From the NCBI GenBank assembly GCA_010015745.1, contig ML978194.1:124001-188000 (forward strand): 64,000 nt of DNA. Reading direction: 5' to 3'. This document shows positions 43,952 through 55,395 of the stretch, piece after piece; within the stretch, counting starts at the first letter, position 1, and each line of letters begins with the position of its first letter. The notes below the pieces were generated by a model. That model ran no database searches, was not told the origin of the DNA, and saw only the letters and a program-made list of their open reading frames with translations. Origin of the DNA: Setomelanomma holmii (lineage: Eukaryota > Ascomycota > Dothideomycetes > Pleosporales > Phaeosphaeriaceae). The position numbers and the translations under genes are program-made.

Positions 43952-46009
43952 ATGGACTTTTCCTCCAACAACACCAACCACATGGACTATCACCGGCCGT
44001 CGTCGACGCTTAGTCACATTGACCGAAAACCGTCTACCTTCAGCTTCGACGACAACGCGACGCTCGACTCAAACATCCTGGATACGCCTGTCCTGATGTC
44101 GCCCACCACCAGCACCCAGGGCATCTTCTCGCCCGACACCTCCATCTGGGAGGACTTCTCCACCGGCCAGTTCGTGGACCGGACCGCCACGAGCTCTGTT
44201 GTCAACACCAACGGCAACAACCCCTTCTTCACGGAGCAGAGCAACAATCCGTTCGCCCGCCTGCCGCCAAACCAAGCCGCAACCTACGGCCAACAGACGT
44301 GGCCAATGGCCGACAACTCTGGCTCCCGGACGCCGACTGCCTCCAAGCCATTGAACCCGTTTGGCCCTGGTGACTTTGGAGCGACGCCGTTCGTGCCCGA
44401 GCCCCAGCAGCAGATGCAATATCACGGACTCCCCGTGCACAGCAACGTCAGGCCGAGCGCTGTCTTCCCTCCAAGTGCCCCCGAGCAGCCCATGTCGCCG
44501 CACACGCATTCCGACTGGATGGCCTTCAACCAGCAGGAGATGGACTCACGGCCCGGCCCCAAGCGCATGCGTCCCAACACGCCGCCTCGCTCCTTCTCTC
44601 CCCGTCGTGACGGCGGCATCAGGAAGAAGAATGCCCGTTTCGACATCCCAGCCGAGCGCAACCTGCTCAACATCGACAATCTCATCCAGAGCTGCACCAA
44701 CGAAGACGACCTCAAGGAGCTCAAGCAACAAAAACGACTCCTCCGCAACAGACAGGCCGCGTACGTACCCCCCTTTGGCTTTTGGTCTGGCGTTCCTTGT
44801 TTGGTCCATTCCGCCATTTGGTATATGCTCCCCTCCTTGTGTACAAGCTAACGTTATCACAGACTTGACTCCAGGCAACGCAAGAAGAAGCACACTGAAG
44901 AGCTCGAGGAAGAGAAGAAGCAATGGATGGACAAGATGTGCGGCATGGAAGAGGAATTTGGCCGCATGCGCATCGAGTATGAGGCTCTCATCGCCGAGAA
45001 AGAGAACTGGCACCGCGAGACCATGGACATGCATCACATGATCAACCAGCTGCAGTTCGACAAAGAGGAGCTTGTCCGTAACCACACCCAGGAGACGGGA
45101 GAGCTTCGCAAGAAGGTCTCCGTTCTCACTGAACGCCTTGAGAACGCCACTGGCAACGGCATGGCTGTCGCACCCAGCACCACTTTCACCGACTTTGCCT
45201 CTGAGATGGACAACCTCCACATGGGCAGCAACGACTGGGACAACTACATCTTTGTCAACGACTTTGCCTCTGACGAGCAGACGCCCCCTCAGAACCATGA
45301 GCAACATATGGCTGTTGTACCCCGCGGAAAGGACGAGGACAAGCCCGTTGCTTCCGGCCTCCTACTCATGCTTCTGCTGTGCGGTGCTTTCGTCGCCAGC
45401 AAATCTGGCAATGCTGCCCCTCCTATCCCTCGCATGCCCGATGAGGTTCGCGCGGCGTCAGCTACCGTGCTCGATAGCATCTTCAAGGACGCTGGCGTAT
45501 CGACGACCCTCGCCGAACAGGGCGTCATTGCAAACCACGTCACTGGCTTCGAACCTGCTCCTTCTGGTGTTGCTTGGCCAAAGACGACCATGTCTGGCTC
45601 TGAACTTGCTGGCATATCTGGATCACATCTCGATCAGCTGCACTCTCACCTGACCGCGCCAACAAAGGATCAAGAAGCCGAGCAGCTGTTCACCATCACG
45701 CCTGCCCAGTACAACAGCATGACCTCTCTGGACTTCACCCGCCCTCGCTATAGCATCACTAGCGACGACCTTACCGACCCTCTGTCTCCTAGCTCTCAAC
45801 CATCGCACCGACGCAACCTCGCTGAAACCCTCGCCGCCATGCGCGAGCAAAACAAGGGCGACTCGGCTGCTGAGATCTACACACGAAGCTTACTCTGGGA
45901 CAAGATCGCACCCGAGGTCGTCCATGAGTTCAAGCGTATTGTCGAAAAGTCTGCCGCCATGTCTCGACCCAGCACATCCGATGGTCCCAAGGCCGAGCCT
46001 GTCGGCTGA
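43952..46009 (+). CDS. bZIP transcription factor with a predicted membrane-spanning segment
   Basis: Exons 43952-44760 and 44863-46009 (102-nt intron, GTACGT to CACAG) give 651 aa. The intron splits the basic region: NRQAA-LDSRQRKKKHTEEL, a good match to the bZIP signature (N-X3-A-X2-SR near residues 266-276). A heptad-rich zipper follows (EEFGRMRIEYEALIAEKEN, INQLQFDKEELV). Near residues 432-449 there is one hydrophobic run, VASGLLLMLLLCGAFVAS, long enough to cross a membrane. The N-terminal region is rich in Ser/Pro/Asn. I chose this start over the ATG at 43934 because its context (CCGCCATGG) is strong. It may be released from the ER by proteolysis, like ATF6, but no cleavage site is proven. 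Confidence 0.88.
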
Positions 46010-48283
46010 ACCCAGCAACCTCGCCCCATTTCCTATGTCGACAATCCGTCGTCTCCTAAGCTGCATTAGTCGTTTTTAGCATAGCGCTTCACTTCTACCT
46101 CTTCACCGGGGCACCTATAGGGACAATTTGCATATGGGCTGGAATCCGTTCTGCGCGCGTTTCCTTGAGCGCTCACGACGAGCATCGCATCCGCCACCGT
46201 TTCCTTCCATCACCTCGGCTCTCTCGCCAGGTCATATTTCTACAACATCTGGGACGGCAACGTCGATTTTGGGTACTCGTTACCTACATCGCTAAGCATA
46301 CACGGCGGTTGGATTCTGCTTCTTGTCGTGGTCGGTCATACGACTCATCGCCTTTTGTTCACAAGGTATTCTTTATTTGGCTTTACATTTTCTCTCATAT
46401 TGTTGGGCTTTTTAGCGAGTGAGCACATTTGGATTTTGTCTATATTTGCAGAGCGTAGCGAGCGAGCGTTGGATCTCATTTGTTTATAACACGTTCACGA
46501 GACTGGAACGATCAACGAAGGCACATGTAACTGCTACGAAACGACCTCACTGTATATGACTGGCACGAAGATTGCAACGATGCGACACTCCCAAGGCATT
46601 GGGAGTGTGCGGTGGACTTTGGAGAAAGCGCACGCAATTTGGATATTGATGGACATGTTTTTATTGAAGAGATGATTATCCCCATTGCCCTTACCCCTTC
46701 ACATCACCAACGTTTCACACAAACGCTTCCCACGACCTGTCACAATACCCCCAACTGGACCGACGTCCAACGTTCTCTATTCCAAGATACCTAGTTTGCT
46801 TCACAGGCGTTGTCGTTGTCGCGTTTGGGCGGAAGACTGTATCTTAGCAAGCTGCCTTCATTGGCACAGTACTGGCCAGTAATGCTATCAGCGCTTAGGT
46901 CGCTTTGTCTTGTCACTCGTCGCTCCTTGCTGCTTGGTACCTATTCGGTGACCGTTCTTCCGACCGTTTTCGCTACATCATTTCACTTGTTGACACTCGA
47001 CCCACTGGTAGGCAAGATCTCGCCACTTTTTGCGGCCAGATCCTGATATTCCCGATGATCTTGACGCATACGACCAAGTCTCCCAGTCATTCACGCAAAT
47101 CCATTGAGATGCTGAAGCGACACCCCACGTTACGACGCGTACCTCGCATCATGTCTCGCTGGCATAAGTCCGTGAGCGGTCTCCATACACGCCTTGTACC
47201 TTGGTTCCAAGAGCGCACATCCCGTGCGCTCTGCAGCAAGAGGTATGTCGCTGTAAGCATGAAGCATGTACCCCGTACCCATTCACGGTTGCATCTTCAC
47301 GCACCCCAGGTTTGCATCATGGCAAATAGCTGTACATGGCAGTACGTACGCACAAGTGATGCAAGTCAGCATGCTCACCCCACACTCATGCTACGTTTTT
47401 CCTCGATCCTCCGAGGTCGTCGAGACAAAGCAAGGATATGCTAGTGTACTGTGTGCGTATGGGGGGCCAGGACCTAGGATGCCTTCCAAAGTACTCGTCA
47501 TCATCATTCCTAGGGCTGAATCGCCTTCCCGGTTTTCCCAGTTCTCAGTATCAGAAAATGGATGGTTGTATGGGTGAAACAAAGATGTACAGGAGCTAAT
47601 GCACCTTTCCACGGTCATTTTCAATAGTATTTATTGGAATACTTTGCAAGCAGAGGGGGCGTGATTGGTCAAGTTTGTGATATTCTTTGCAGGCAATAGA
47701 GGGCTCAGCAGACCCGTTTTTGTCCTATCCACACCATCTCGTACCAACGCACTACCTTATTTTTGCTGATCTCAAAATCCTCCGACCGTCGTTTCGATGC
47801 GAATGTCGCACAAGACACCCATCGCTAACGCACTGCACTCCACGCCATGATCGTCTTTGCAGTCGTTATTGTGGCACGTCGTTATTGTGCCACCCACACA
47901 TACGTTGAATGTACAGCCTATCGGCGCAGCGAGCCTATTAAATTCATGAGGCGTAGAAGTACAGCTGCGTGCAAGCCAACAAGCCTAGAAAAGTGCTCTT
48001 CTCCGAGTTCTGGAACGCGCGGATTATGGAAACGGACTATGGGACGGCAGATGGGTATGAAGCAAGACAAAGTGAGCAGAATGACGTTGAATGTTCCAAC
48101 TACTCTTACTACCTACGTCGTTTTTTGCTGAAGCACGACGGAAACGTCCAAACTGGTACCAGCACGGTACATGCACAACACCACCCGCGCAGCGCAAAAA
48201 AGCACCCGCGATTCTTCCCTCGGTAGCAAAAGCACGCGACACACCATGCGGACTGACTACTGTATTCGGATAATATGGCGCGA
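46010..48283. other. Gene-poor convergent region
   Basis: 2.3 kb between the stop of the bZIP gene and the stop of the Sel1-repeat gene. No supportable gene; the open frames lack features. The first few hundred bases should be the bZIP 3' UTR. Confidence 0.4.
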
Positions 48284-50668
48284 CTATTTCGGATTGTACT
48301 TGTCCTTCCAGATCCTGTTGAGATGAAAATGTCAGCACGTGCTCGATATGACTTCGTTGACTTGTCCACTCGAGTCCCGGAGACGGCGATGGCGATGAGC
48401 GCGGGATATTGGTTTGCTTCCTCTGGCCAGGCCTGGCCTCGATTCCAGTATCAACAGAACTGCCGCACTGCACTGTGTTGTCCATTTATCGCGGTAGCCA
48501 TACCAGTCCAGTCCAGTCGCAACACCACAATCATCATCAATACACCCACTCTGCGACCCAGCACACACACACCTCCGTCATCGGCACTCACCCAGACCAG
48601 CGAGACGACAACAGCGCGCCACGTGTATACGCACCCACCCAAGCCCTCGGGTCTGCCTGATCTGACAACACGCTCACTTGCTCACGCACCGCACGCCAAT
48701 CCAGCCGCACCGCGGCGCGGCCCACGAGCAGGAAATGTGACAGGTCCTGCTGCGGGTGAGGGCGAGGGCCGTACCAGCGGGCTAGCGTGTAAGCGAGTGT
48801 GGTGTGTGTGGAATGGAGACGTGTGGGCCAATCGTGTGGGCTTGGCGTATGCGCGTTGAAACTGGATTGTATGCGGTCATGCACAAGTGTTGAACGCCTT
48901 GGGGTGTCGTGATGCTTTAGTGTGGTGTTGTTGATTGCGCGCGCAGGTGAGTGTGCCGGCTTTGGATGAGAGGGAGTGGGTTGACGCGGATAATGTGATG
49001 AGTGGGTGACTTGGAAGCCGTGCATCGCACGCGGACAAGTTTGTCGAGACGGATCGTCGCTGGACCGAGATCTCGATGTGTGTAGGCCATCCGTAACGAT
49101 GATCCGGATACCAAATATGGAAAAAATCGAGATGGAACGTACCACGTATTTCCTAGAGTCTTGTTGCCCTTGGACTCAGCCAGTCGCAGGAACTGCGCCG
49201 CTTTGAACTGTGAGGCGCAAGTATTAGCGAGACATGATCCAACTCCATTACCGCAGCCGAAGAAATGAGAACGTCAGAATATTAGATTGCTGCCCAAACA
49301 ATGAGGCTGAAGAGAAGAGGGGAAAACGCGGGAAAATCGAACGTTATGTTCGTTGTCTCACAAAGCCACCCGCGCGTGATGCTAGATCGAGCGTGCATCG
49401 AGGCTATACTGTGTACATTTCGCCCAAGCTGACCGTTCGGCGTCGTGCGACGCATGAATGACTATACGACTCGACAGCAACCGGTGAAGCAGACGTGTAT
49501 TCAATCCAAAGCGGAGCACAGCGCGATGGACAACATCTCGAAGAACGGGTAAAGGAACCGACATGACATACCTTGTCTTTCTTCGTGCCGAAGCCCTCGG
49601 TATAGCACCATGCGACTTCATTCATGGCATCGGTATCGCCTAGGTTAGCAGCCGTTTCGTAATACTGCTTCGCGGCAGCGGGATCTTTCTTGATGCCCCA
49701 GCCGTTGCGGAAGCAGTTGGCCAGCTCATACATTGCCAGCACAAGCTCGCCTTTGGCCGCACCGCCTTTCTTCATGCCGGCTCCAAGGGCGAGTTTCTCG
49801 ACTTCGGCGCTATTGGAGGCGGCCATGCTGAGGTAGTGCACGGCTTGTTCCTGGTTCGCCTCGATGCCCCAGGCGTGTCTGGGTTGAGTCAGCTATGTGT
49901 TGGGTACAAGTACTTTTAGGGCAACATTTGGGCTGGCTTGTAACCGTGAACAAACGGCAATGGAATTTCTCACCTCAGGGCCAGCCCGTAGAGCACTTGT
50001 GCCAGAGCGTTATTGTGACCATTTGGATCTGCCAGTCTCCCAAACAGCGCGGTTGACGCTTCTAGATTTCCCTTCTCGTGCAACCGTATAGCTTCCTGTA
50101 TGTTCTCCTCGTCTTCTGGTAAAGCAATACTAGGGCTTCTGCTCCTCCCTCTCGGGCCTCCTGGCGACAAAGGGTCCGTAACCTCAATTCGAGGTGTCGT
50201 AGGTCTGCTTGTACCAGCGACCTGATTGAGCGGCCCTTGTGTTACAAGCACCGTGGCTCTCTTTTCCCACTTCGCCTCGTCCTCCTCTGTCCGTGCGACT
50301 CCATCTCCGCCAACCTCTGGCAGGTTCTCCGGCACGTTTGCAGAGCTGCTGGACCTGGTGCGCCCAAAGTGCAGGCGCTCGAGCCCTTTCGCTACCCCGT
50401 CTGTGCTGTGTCCGCCCGTCGACGATGCATTGCTATGCCTTCTGAATCTGCCAAAGTGGCCACGCGGCTCGGGAGAGAGAAGAGGCTGTTCGCGTGTGGG
50501 ATCGCCAGGGAAGCTCGGAGGCTCGATGCTCTCTTGTGTCGAGGTAGTGGTACGAAAGAACTGGAACTCTGGAACATCGGGTGACAGTGTTGGCCTGGTC
50601 TGTGTTGCAGGCGCCGCGCCTTCGTCCTTGATCTTGTCCTTCTTTTTCAGCAAATCTTTCAAAGTCAT
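48284..50668 (-). CDS. Sel1-repeat protein with long introns
   Basis: Exons are 49974-50668, 49572-49878, 49143-49207 and 48284-48314, giving 365 aa. The N-terminal half is disordered and Ser/Pro-rich (MTLKDLLKKKDKIKDEG; SPGGPRGRSRSPSIALPEDE). At least three Sel1/TPR-like repeats follow: ALAQVLYGLALRHAWGIEAN, AMYELANCFRNGWGIKKDP and AMNEVAWCYTEGFGTKKDK, then FKAAQFLRLAESKGNK. The terminal exon of 31 nt encodes IWKDKYNPK and is joined as GNTW-IWKDKY. Introns are 95, 364 and 828 nt; the last two are far longer than usual here. Such proteins are often annotated as Nif1-like cell-cycle inhibitors, but I only infer that. Sel1 repeats are scaffolds for protein contacts. Confidence 0.83.
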
Positions 50669-51504
50669 GGTGTTGCAATTGCAGTCGCGGAGGCACGCAG
50701 TAAGGGGTAAGCGGATGAGCAGTAAGAGCAGTGACTTCACGTACGACGGCGCGATTGCTCAGCTGCTTGCACTATCGGATCTTCAATGTTGTCGTATACT
50801 TTCGTAGTTTCTCTGCGAACGTGGCAGGGCGCATCATGAATAGTTGCGGCTGGCGCAATGCGTCGAATGGAAATGAACCGTCGCTGTGAGACGAGGAACT
50901 AGCACAGCCGCAGCCCGCCTCAGCCTCCTCAGACGCCGCCTCGTCTTAAGTCGTGCGAACACGGCTGATGCTGCCTGAAGTGCGCTGATCTTAGTTTGCG
51001 AGTCGAGTTCACTCATCACGTTCAATGATTGGCACAATCGTTTCTTGTAATTCTTATTCTATTTTTTGCGGCTTTACATGTTTCTTCTTCGTCTTCTTCA
51101 TCTGTGTTTTTGCGGATCTGTCCACAATGGGTACAGTCCCATGTACCAGCAATATGCTGCCATTTGTAAGGAGAACGCTTGAGAAAAGGAAAAGACCAAA
51201 CTTGGTCGATGGGTATCACTATGAAAATACCAATATGCACCTGACTCCCTCCAAATACTCGCAACCGAATGATCCTGATGTCTCAGCCAGTGAAGGCTAG
51301 TGTTAGCATCAGAAGTATCGACCTACCGTCAGGTGCTGAAGTGACAATGCTCGCCGAGGAACTTGTCGCTAGAAGTGCAAAGGTGCCAGCCTGGAAGACT
51401 TGGGGAGAAAGAAACTTGAAGAGCGAAAGACAAATTAGGGATGGACAGTGAAAAAGGTGGGGAACAAGGTACAACCTACAGCTCTCCGGATCCAGGAGGT
51501 TCAA
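50669..51504. other. Intergenic region
   Basis: 836 bases between two minus-strand genes: promoter of the Sel1 gene at one end, 3' UTR of the CCCH gene at the other. No gene was recognised. Confidence 0.35.
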
Positions 51505-52690
51505 TCACTCCAGCGGTACGTAGTCGTTTTGTTGAGTGAAGTAATGTCGGTCTTCTATAGCCTGGACTGTCTCTTCATCGCTTAGAATATCGTCCTCGGG
51601 AGCTCTTTCAAGGCCGTTCGCATTGTTCGAAGGAGGTGAGGGGGGATCGGTGGGCGGGCGAGACGTCTTCTTCTTCATGTTAGACGCGCGGATGATGTGA
51701 CCCAAGCGACACCTGTCGCCAAACCGGCAGGTTCCAGTGTTTGCGAACGTTGGGCACTCATGCGCGTGGACCTCGGTACAGCGCGATCCGTTCTCACAAT
51801 ATCCCTTCTGGCCAAATGCCTCGCAATTAGGCGCTGCAGGATTGAGACGGACGTGGGGAAATTGGCAATCGTCCTTGCTGCAGCGACCTTTCTGAAAGTG
51901 TTGACAATGAGGAGTGTTGTATTCGGAAGCCTCATGGGATAGAGAGCAGTGATCGCCCTCAGGACAGTTGCCTTTGAACAGGGATGTCTTGCAGATTGAA
52001 AGCTTTGCGGGATCGTGATCGAAAACGTGAGAGCATCCAGGTCGAGCACATTCACCTTCGCAAGGATTAGTCATATGCGGCAGTCGTGAAGGCCGAGGCC
52101 CATGAGTTATTGCTTTACCTGTCAGAGTGAATGTGGCACAAAGGTCTTTATTCTTAGCTGGCTGAAGGTTGCCTTGTTTTGGTGAAGTTGTCGATGCGGC
52201 CGCGTGCGCATTCGTGATATCGGAAGAGGCGTTTGCGTTGAAGACCATGGAACGGTTTGGATATCTTGAGGGGCGCGCGTATGGTGAGTAGGTGCCACGG
52301 CCGCCTCTGCCTCGATGCTGTCCACGATGAGCCCCGCCACGATACGTTCCACGTCCATACCCGCCGCGCTGGGGGTAGTGCTCGTGAGTGTTCGGGACAT
52401 GCGCTTCTTGCTCGTGCTCGCCTGTGTCGCTTGAGTATGCGCTGTGCGGCATATGTGTAGGAACATCGTTCACGGCTTGCGATTCAGCTTCGGCTCGTTC
52501 TCGTTCTGCTTTCTTCCTGTCGTACAAAACGCGCCAACCTAGCAATGTGTTAGGTACTCTCTGGGCGTCCAAAAAAGAATACGTACGTACTAGAAAACTC
52601 AGCGCGTGCGCGAATCTGCTCTTCTGGGGAGAGCTTGCTGAGGTCCACTCCACGATATGGCGGTTCCGGCAGATCTATTTTCACGCGCAT
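51505..52690 (-). CDS. Five-CCCH zinc-finger protein, ZC3H3/Red5-like
   Basis: ZC3H3-type proteins (Red5 in fission yeast) act in nuclear mRNA polyadenylation, export and RNA elimination. Exons 52591-52690, 52119-52538 and 51505-52055 give 356 aa, with introns of 52 and 63 nt. The N-terminus is MRVKIDLPEPPYRGVDLSKL; an RG-rich stretch follows (GRGTYRGGAHRGQHRGRGG). Five tandem CCCH fingers are seen: CATFTLTG-ECARPGCSHVFDHD (split by the second intron), CKTSLFKGNCPEGDHCSLSH, CQHFQKGRCSKDDCQFPH, CEAFGQKGYCENGSRCTEVH and CPTFANTGTCRFGDRCRLGH. The array and the RLNPAAPNC linker fit the ZC3H3 group. Confidence 0.86.
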
Positions 52691-53390
52691 TTTCGATTCG
52701 GTATCTGTTGTGAGCTTTTGCCTGCAGAAAGATTAGTTAAAGTCTTGTTTGGAGTAACAAACAAAACAGTGTCCTGCGTGTTAGTGCTGCTGAGGAGAAA
52801 GAAACAAAGGTTGAAGTTGCGGGGCGCATTTCCATTGCCACTACCGCACTCTTGGCAGGGCTAGTTTCACACGTGATCACGCGACCTGCGAGCGCTTGCC
52901 TGCAAATTGAGTATCGGTGAAGGTGTAGCGGCAATACAATATGGAGGACGTTGTGTCGAAGACATTTAGGGGCCTTCCTTGGTGCCTTTATTTAAGGTGC
53001 TGGAGTCAGTCAGAATCTGCTACACGGAACATTACGAACATGATGTGCAGCATGACAATACCCAATCTGTTATAATCCATGTATCGTAGCCTTGAGACGT
53101 CAGGAAGATTCCCAGGATCTGCTATTGCTGTTGCAATGACCCTCTGATACTTTAAGTTGTGTAGGCTGTGCTCCTGCTGCGATCTCTACATATAGAGATG
53201 ACGCATCGTGATATAGAATATCTCAATTCATGACAGACTCATGCTATGAATTGAAGGCATGCTGAGCCAATAAATGCGCCATACCAATGCTTAGACCCAA
53301 GACGCCGAAGCAATGCAAGACTCTTTTTGTTGTTACAAGGTCGTCCAAGCGATTTCGACAATGCTTTACGCCGTCGAATCAAAATCCATC
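52691..53390. other. Intergenic region
   Basis: 700 bases between two minus-strand genes, including the promoter of the CCCH gene and the TAF7 3' UTR. No gene was recognised. Confidence 0.35.
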
Positions 53391-55073
53391 CTACTCCTCA
53401 TCGGCATCCTCGTCAAGTTGCTTTCTCTTGATCTCCCTATCAGCCTTTTGCTTCTCAATCGTCGCATTCATACGCTTCCTGAAGATGACGTTGGTCTGGC
53501 CGTCACGCTGTTTGATGGTATCTTCAATGGCCTTGTCCAGCTCGGCAATCTCGTTGCGCAATTGCTCCTTCCTCTGCTCCTCCGCAACGGCAGCATCGTC
53601 GACGTCGTCTTCATCGTCATCCGAGTCAGCGTCATCATCATCGTCGTCGTCTGCGGATGTAGCTGCTGCGGGGGTGGATGCCGCCGTCTCTGTTTCCAAA
53701 GTGAGGGTGCCATTCTGGTTGAGAGCATGGAGGGCCACGTCGTGGGCAGTTGCTGGCGTCGCTAGCTCAACACCACTGTTGTCGCCTCCAAACAATGCGC
53801 CTAGGGTCTGTTCATCCGCTTGTATCTCCATATCGTCCTCCATGAGACCCTCGTGCAGCATCGCCTCCAGGTCATCAGCATCAACTTCTTCCATGGGTGT
53901 CTCTGCCTCTGCTTGTTGCACGTCCCTCATCATCTCATCCTCATCATCCTCTTCCTCGTCTCCTGAATCACTTTCCTCTTCTGAAGACGCATGGTCACTG
54001 TCTACCAACTCATACTTGGTGGACTCGGCGTTTTCGTCGTCATTGAGTAGCCGGTTCATCTGCGCTTCTGCTCGCTCGACGTCAAGATAGGACTTTCGAG
54101 GCCGAAAACGCAGCTTGCGAACCCATCGCGTGGGCGGCGTGAGACCATGGGGAAAACGATGCGAGTCGGGCTCGACGAGGGATGGGCGAGGATATTTCTT
54201 GGCTTCATCTTCTGTCTGCACGCGGCCCAGTACAAGCAGCATCTGGCAGACATCCGCAGTCTTGACCCAGTCTTTCTTGTTCCAACTCTTCATTGTTTCA
54301 ATGACGGTGGGGAGCTCGATCATGGAGGCTGCATAATTGCGGCCTTGTATCGTCACCATCGCACGCCGGCCCTCGCGATCGAAGAAGCGAAAGTATACTC
54401 CGGGGCCGCCCTGATGCACGCTCTGCCCAATCTTCTTCTCTTCAATGGCTTTCCGCAACAGATCGCAGTCTGGGCCAGGGATCATGCGCAGAATGAACTG
54501 CGACTCTATGGCTGGGTCTTGTTCGGCCTCGTCCGCTTCACTGTCGTATCCTACACCATAGGGTCTGACCGGTGGTTTACCAGCTCCTTTCACCTTGAGA
54601 ATTGCTGTGCTAGACCTCTGAGGTGCGCTCGGCGCTGCGCCCTTGGGCTTGATCTTCAGCTTGATCGACTGCGTGCGCATGGGCTGCGGTCGGGGAGGCG
54701 CGGGTGCGCGGGCCGGCAGCTCGTCGTCGTCGCTGCTGTCGTTGACCATAGCCAAGCTCTTCGCCGTAGGTTTTGGCTTGCGTTTGGCCGCTGGCGATTC
54801 AACGTCGTCGCCGTCCTCGCGCGCTCGTTTCTTCGGGCCTGGCTTGCCTGGAGGGATTTGGTTGCCGTCCTCGTCGAACTTTGGCTTCTTTGTGTATTTG
54901 CGCTTTGGCTTGGGGGCATCCGCAGCTTGACTGTCCGCAGTATCGCCTGGCACGGAAGGTACGGGCTTGAACTTGAGCTTCGGTAAGGACCCTGGAGTGG
55001 CCGCTTGGTCTTGAGGTTGTGTCGGGGGCGCATCGTTCGCGGCCGCGCCCGGCACCTTTATCTTGAGCTTCAT
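53391..55073 (-). CDS. TAF7: TFIID subunit TAF7
   Basis: TAF7 is a TFIID subunit that binds TAF1 in the nucleus. This is a single exon of 560 aa. It begins with repeated KLKIK/KLKFK segments in a Lys/Pro-rich tail. The TAFII55 domain spans about residues 190-320: ESQFILRMIPGPDCDLLRKA, GVYFRFFDREGRRAMVTI, QGRNYAASMIELPTVIETM and WNKKDWVKTADVCQMLLVLG. Long acidic runs follow (SSEEESDSGDEEEDDEDEMM; an Asp-rich tract near residue 480), and a C-terminal coiled coil (EEQRKEQLRNEIAELDKAIE). It is head-to-head with the TAF3-like gene at 55396. Confidence 0.95.
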   Translation of the reverse strand: MKLKIKVPGAAANDAPPTQPQDQAATPGSLPKLKFKPVPSVPGDTADSQAADAPKPKRKYTKKPKFDEDGNQIPPGKPGPKKRAREDGDDVESPAAKRKPKPTAKSLAMVNDSSDDDELPARAPAPPRPQPMRTQSIKLKIKPKGAAPSAPQRSSTAILKVKGAGKPPVRPYGVGYDSEADEAEQDPAIESQFILRMIPGPDCDLLRKAIEEKKIGQSVHQGGPGVYFRFFDREGRRAMVTIQGRNYAASMIELPTVIETMKSWNKKDWVKTADVCQMLLVLGRVQTEDEAKKYPRPSLVEPDSHRFPHGLTPPTRWVRKLRFRPRKSYLDVERAEAQMNRLLNDDENAESTKYELVDSDHASSEEESDSGDEEEDDEDEMMRDVQQAEAETPMEEVDADDLEAMLHEGLMEDDMEIQADEQTLGALFGGDNSGVELATPATAHDVALHALNQNGTLTLETETAASTPAAATSADDDDDDDADSDDDEDDVDDAAVAEEQRKEQLRNEIAELDKAIEDTIKQRDGQTNVIFRKRMNATIEKQKADREIKRKQLDEDADEE

Positions 55074-55395
55074 GGTGCGGGAGGGTTTCTCTCACTCGAG
55101 GTGATATTGCGGTTTGAGTCGCGGGCGCAGGCGCCACATTTGTGGAGTTGCGCGTGAATGCTGTTCGAAGTGTAAGTGATTGAGGTCGTGAGCGCCGTGA
55201 TCGACGGACCTAGCGCAGCCTTGGCAGCGGAACTTGCGCGGTGAAAGGCATCAAAGCTACGAGCCACTTCCGCACTCTCCACCGTCTCCCAGGCGCGATC
55301 AAGCCTAACAATGCGGTCACTACTGCCTCGATAACTCGACAACCGCGCAACTCACACGAAGCAATATTCTCACACAGAACCGTTGACACATCGTT
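55074..55395. promoter_or_regulatory. Shared promoter of two TFIID subunit genes
   Basis: Only 322 bases separate the start codons of the TAF7 and TAF3-like genes, which diverge. This must contain both promoters and could co-regulate them. No TATA box was seen. Confidence 0.55.

Noticed and set aside
48588..49145. 185-codon minus-strand frame inside the long Sel1-gene intron
   Set aside because: Composition is low-complexity (Thr/His/Arg/Pro) and it falls inside a well-supported intron.
54147..54986. 279-codon plus-strand open frame
   Set aside because: It lies opposite the TAF7 coding exon, whose protein is unmistakable.
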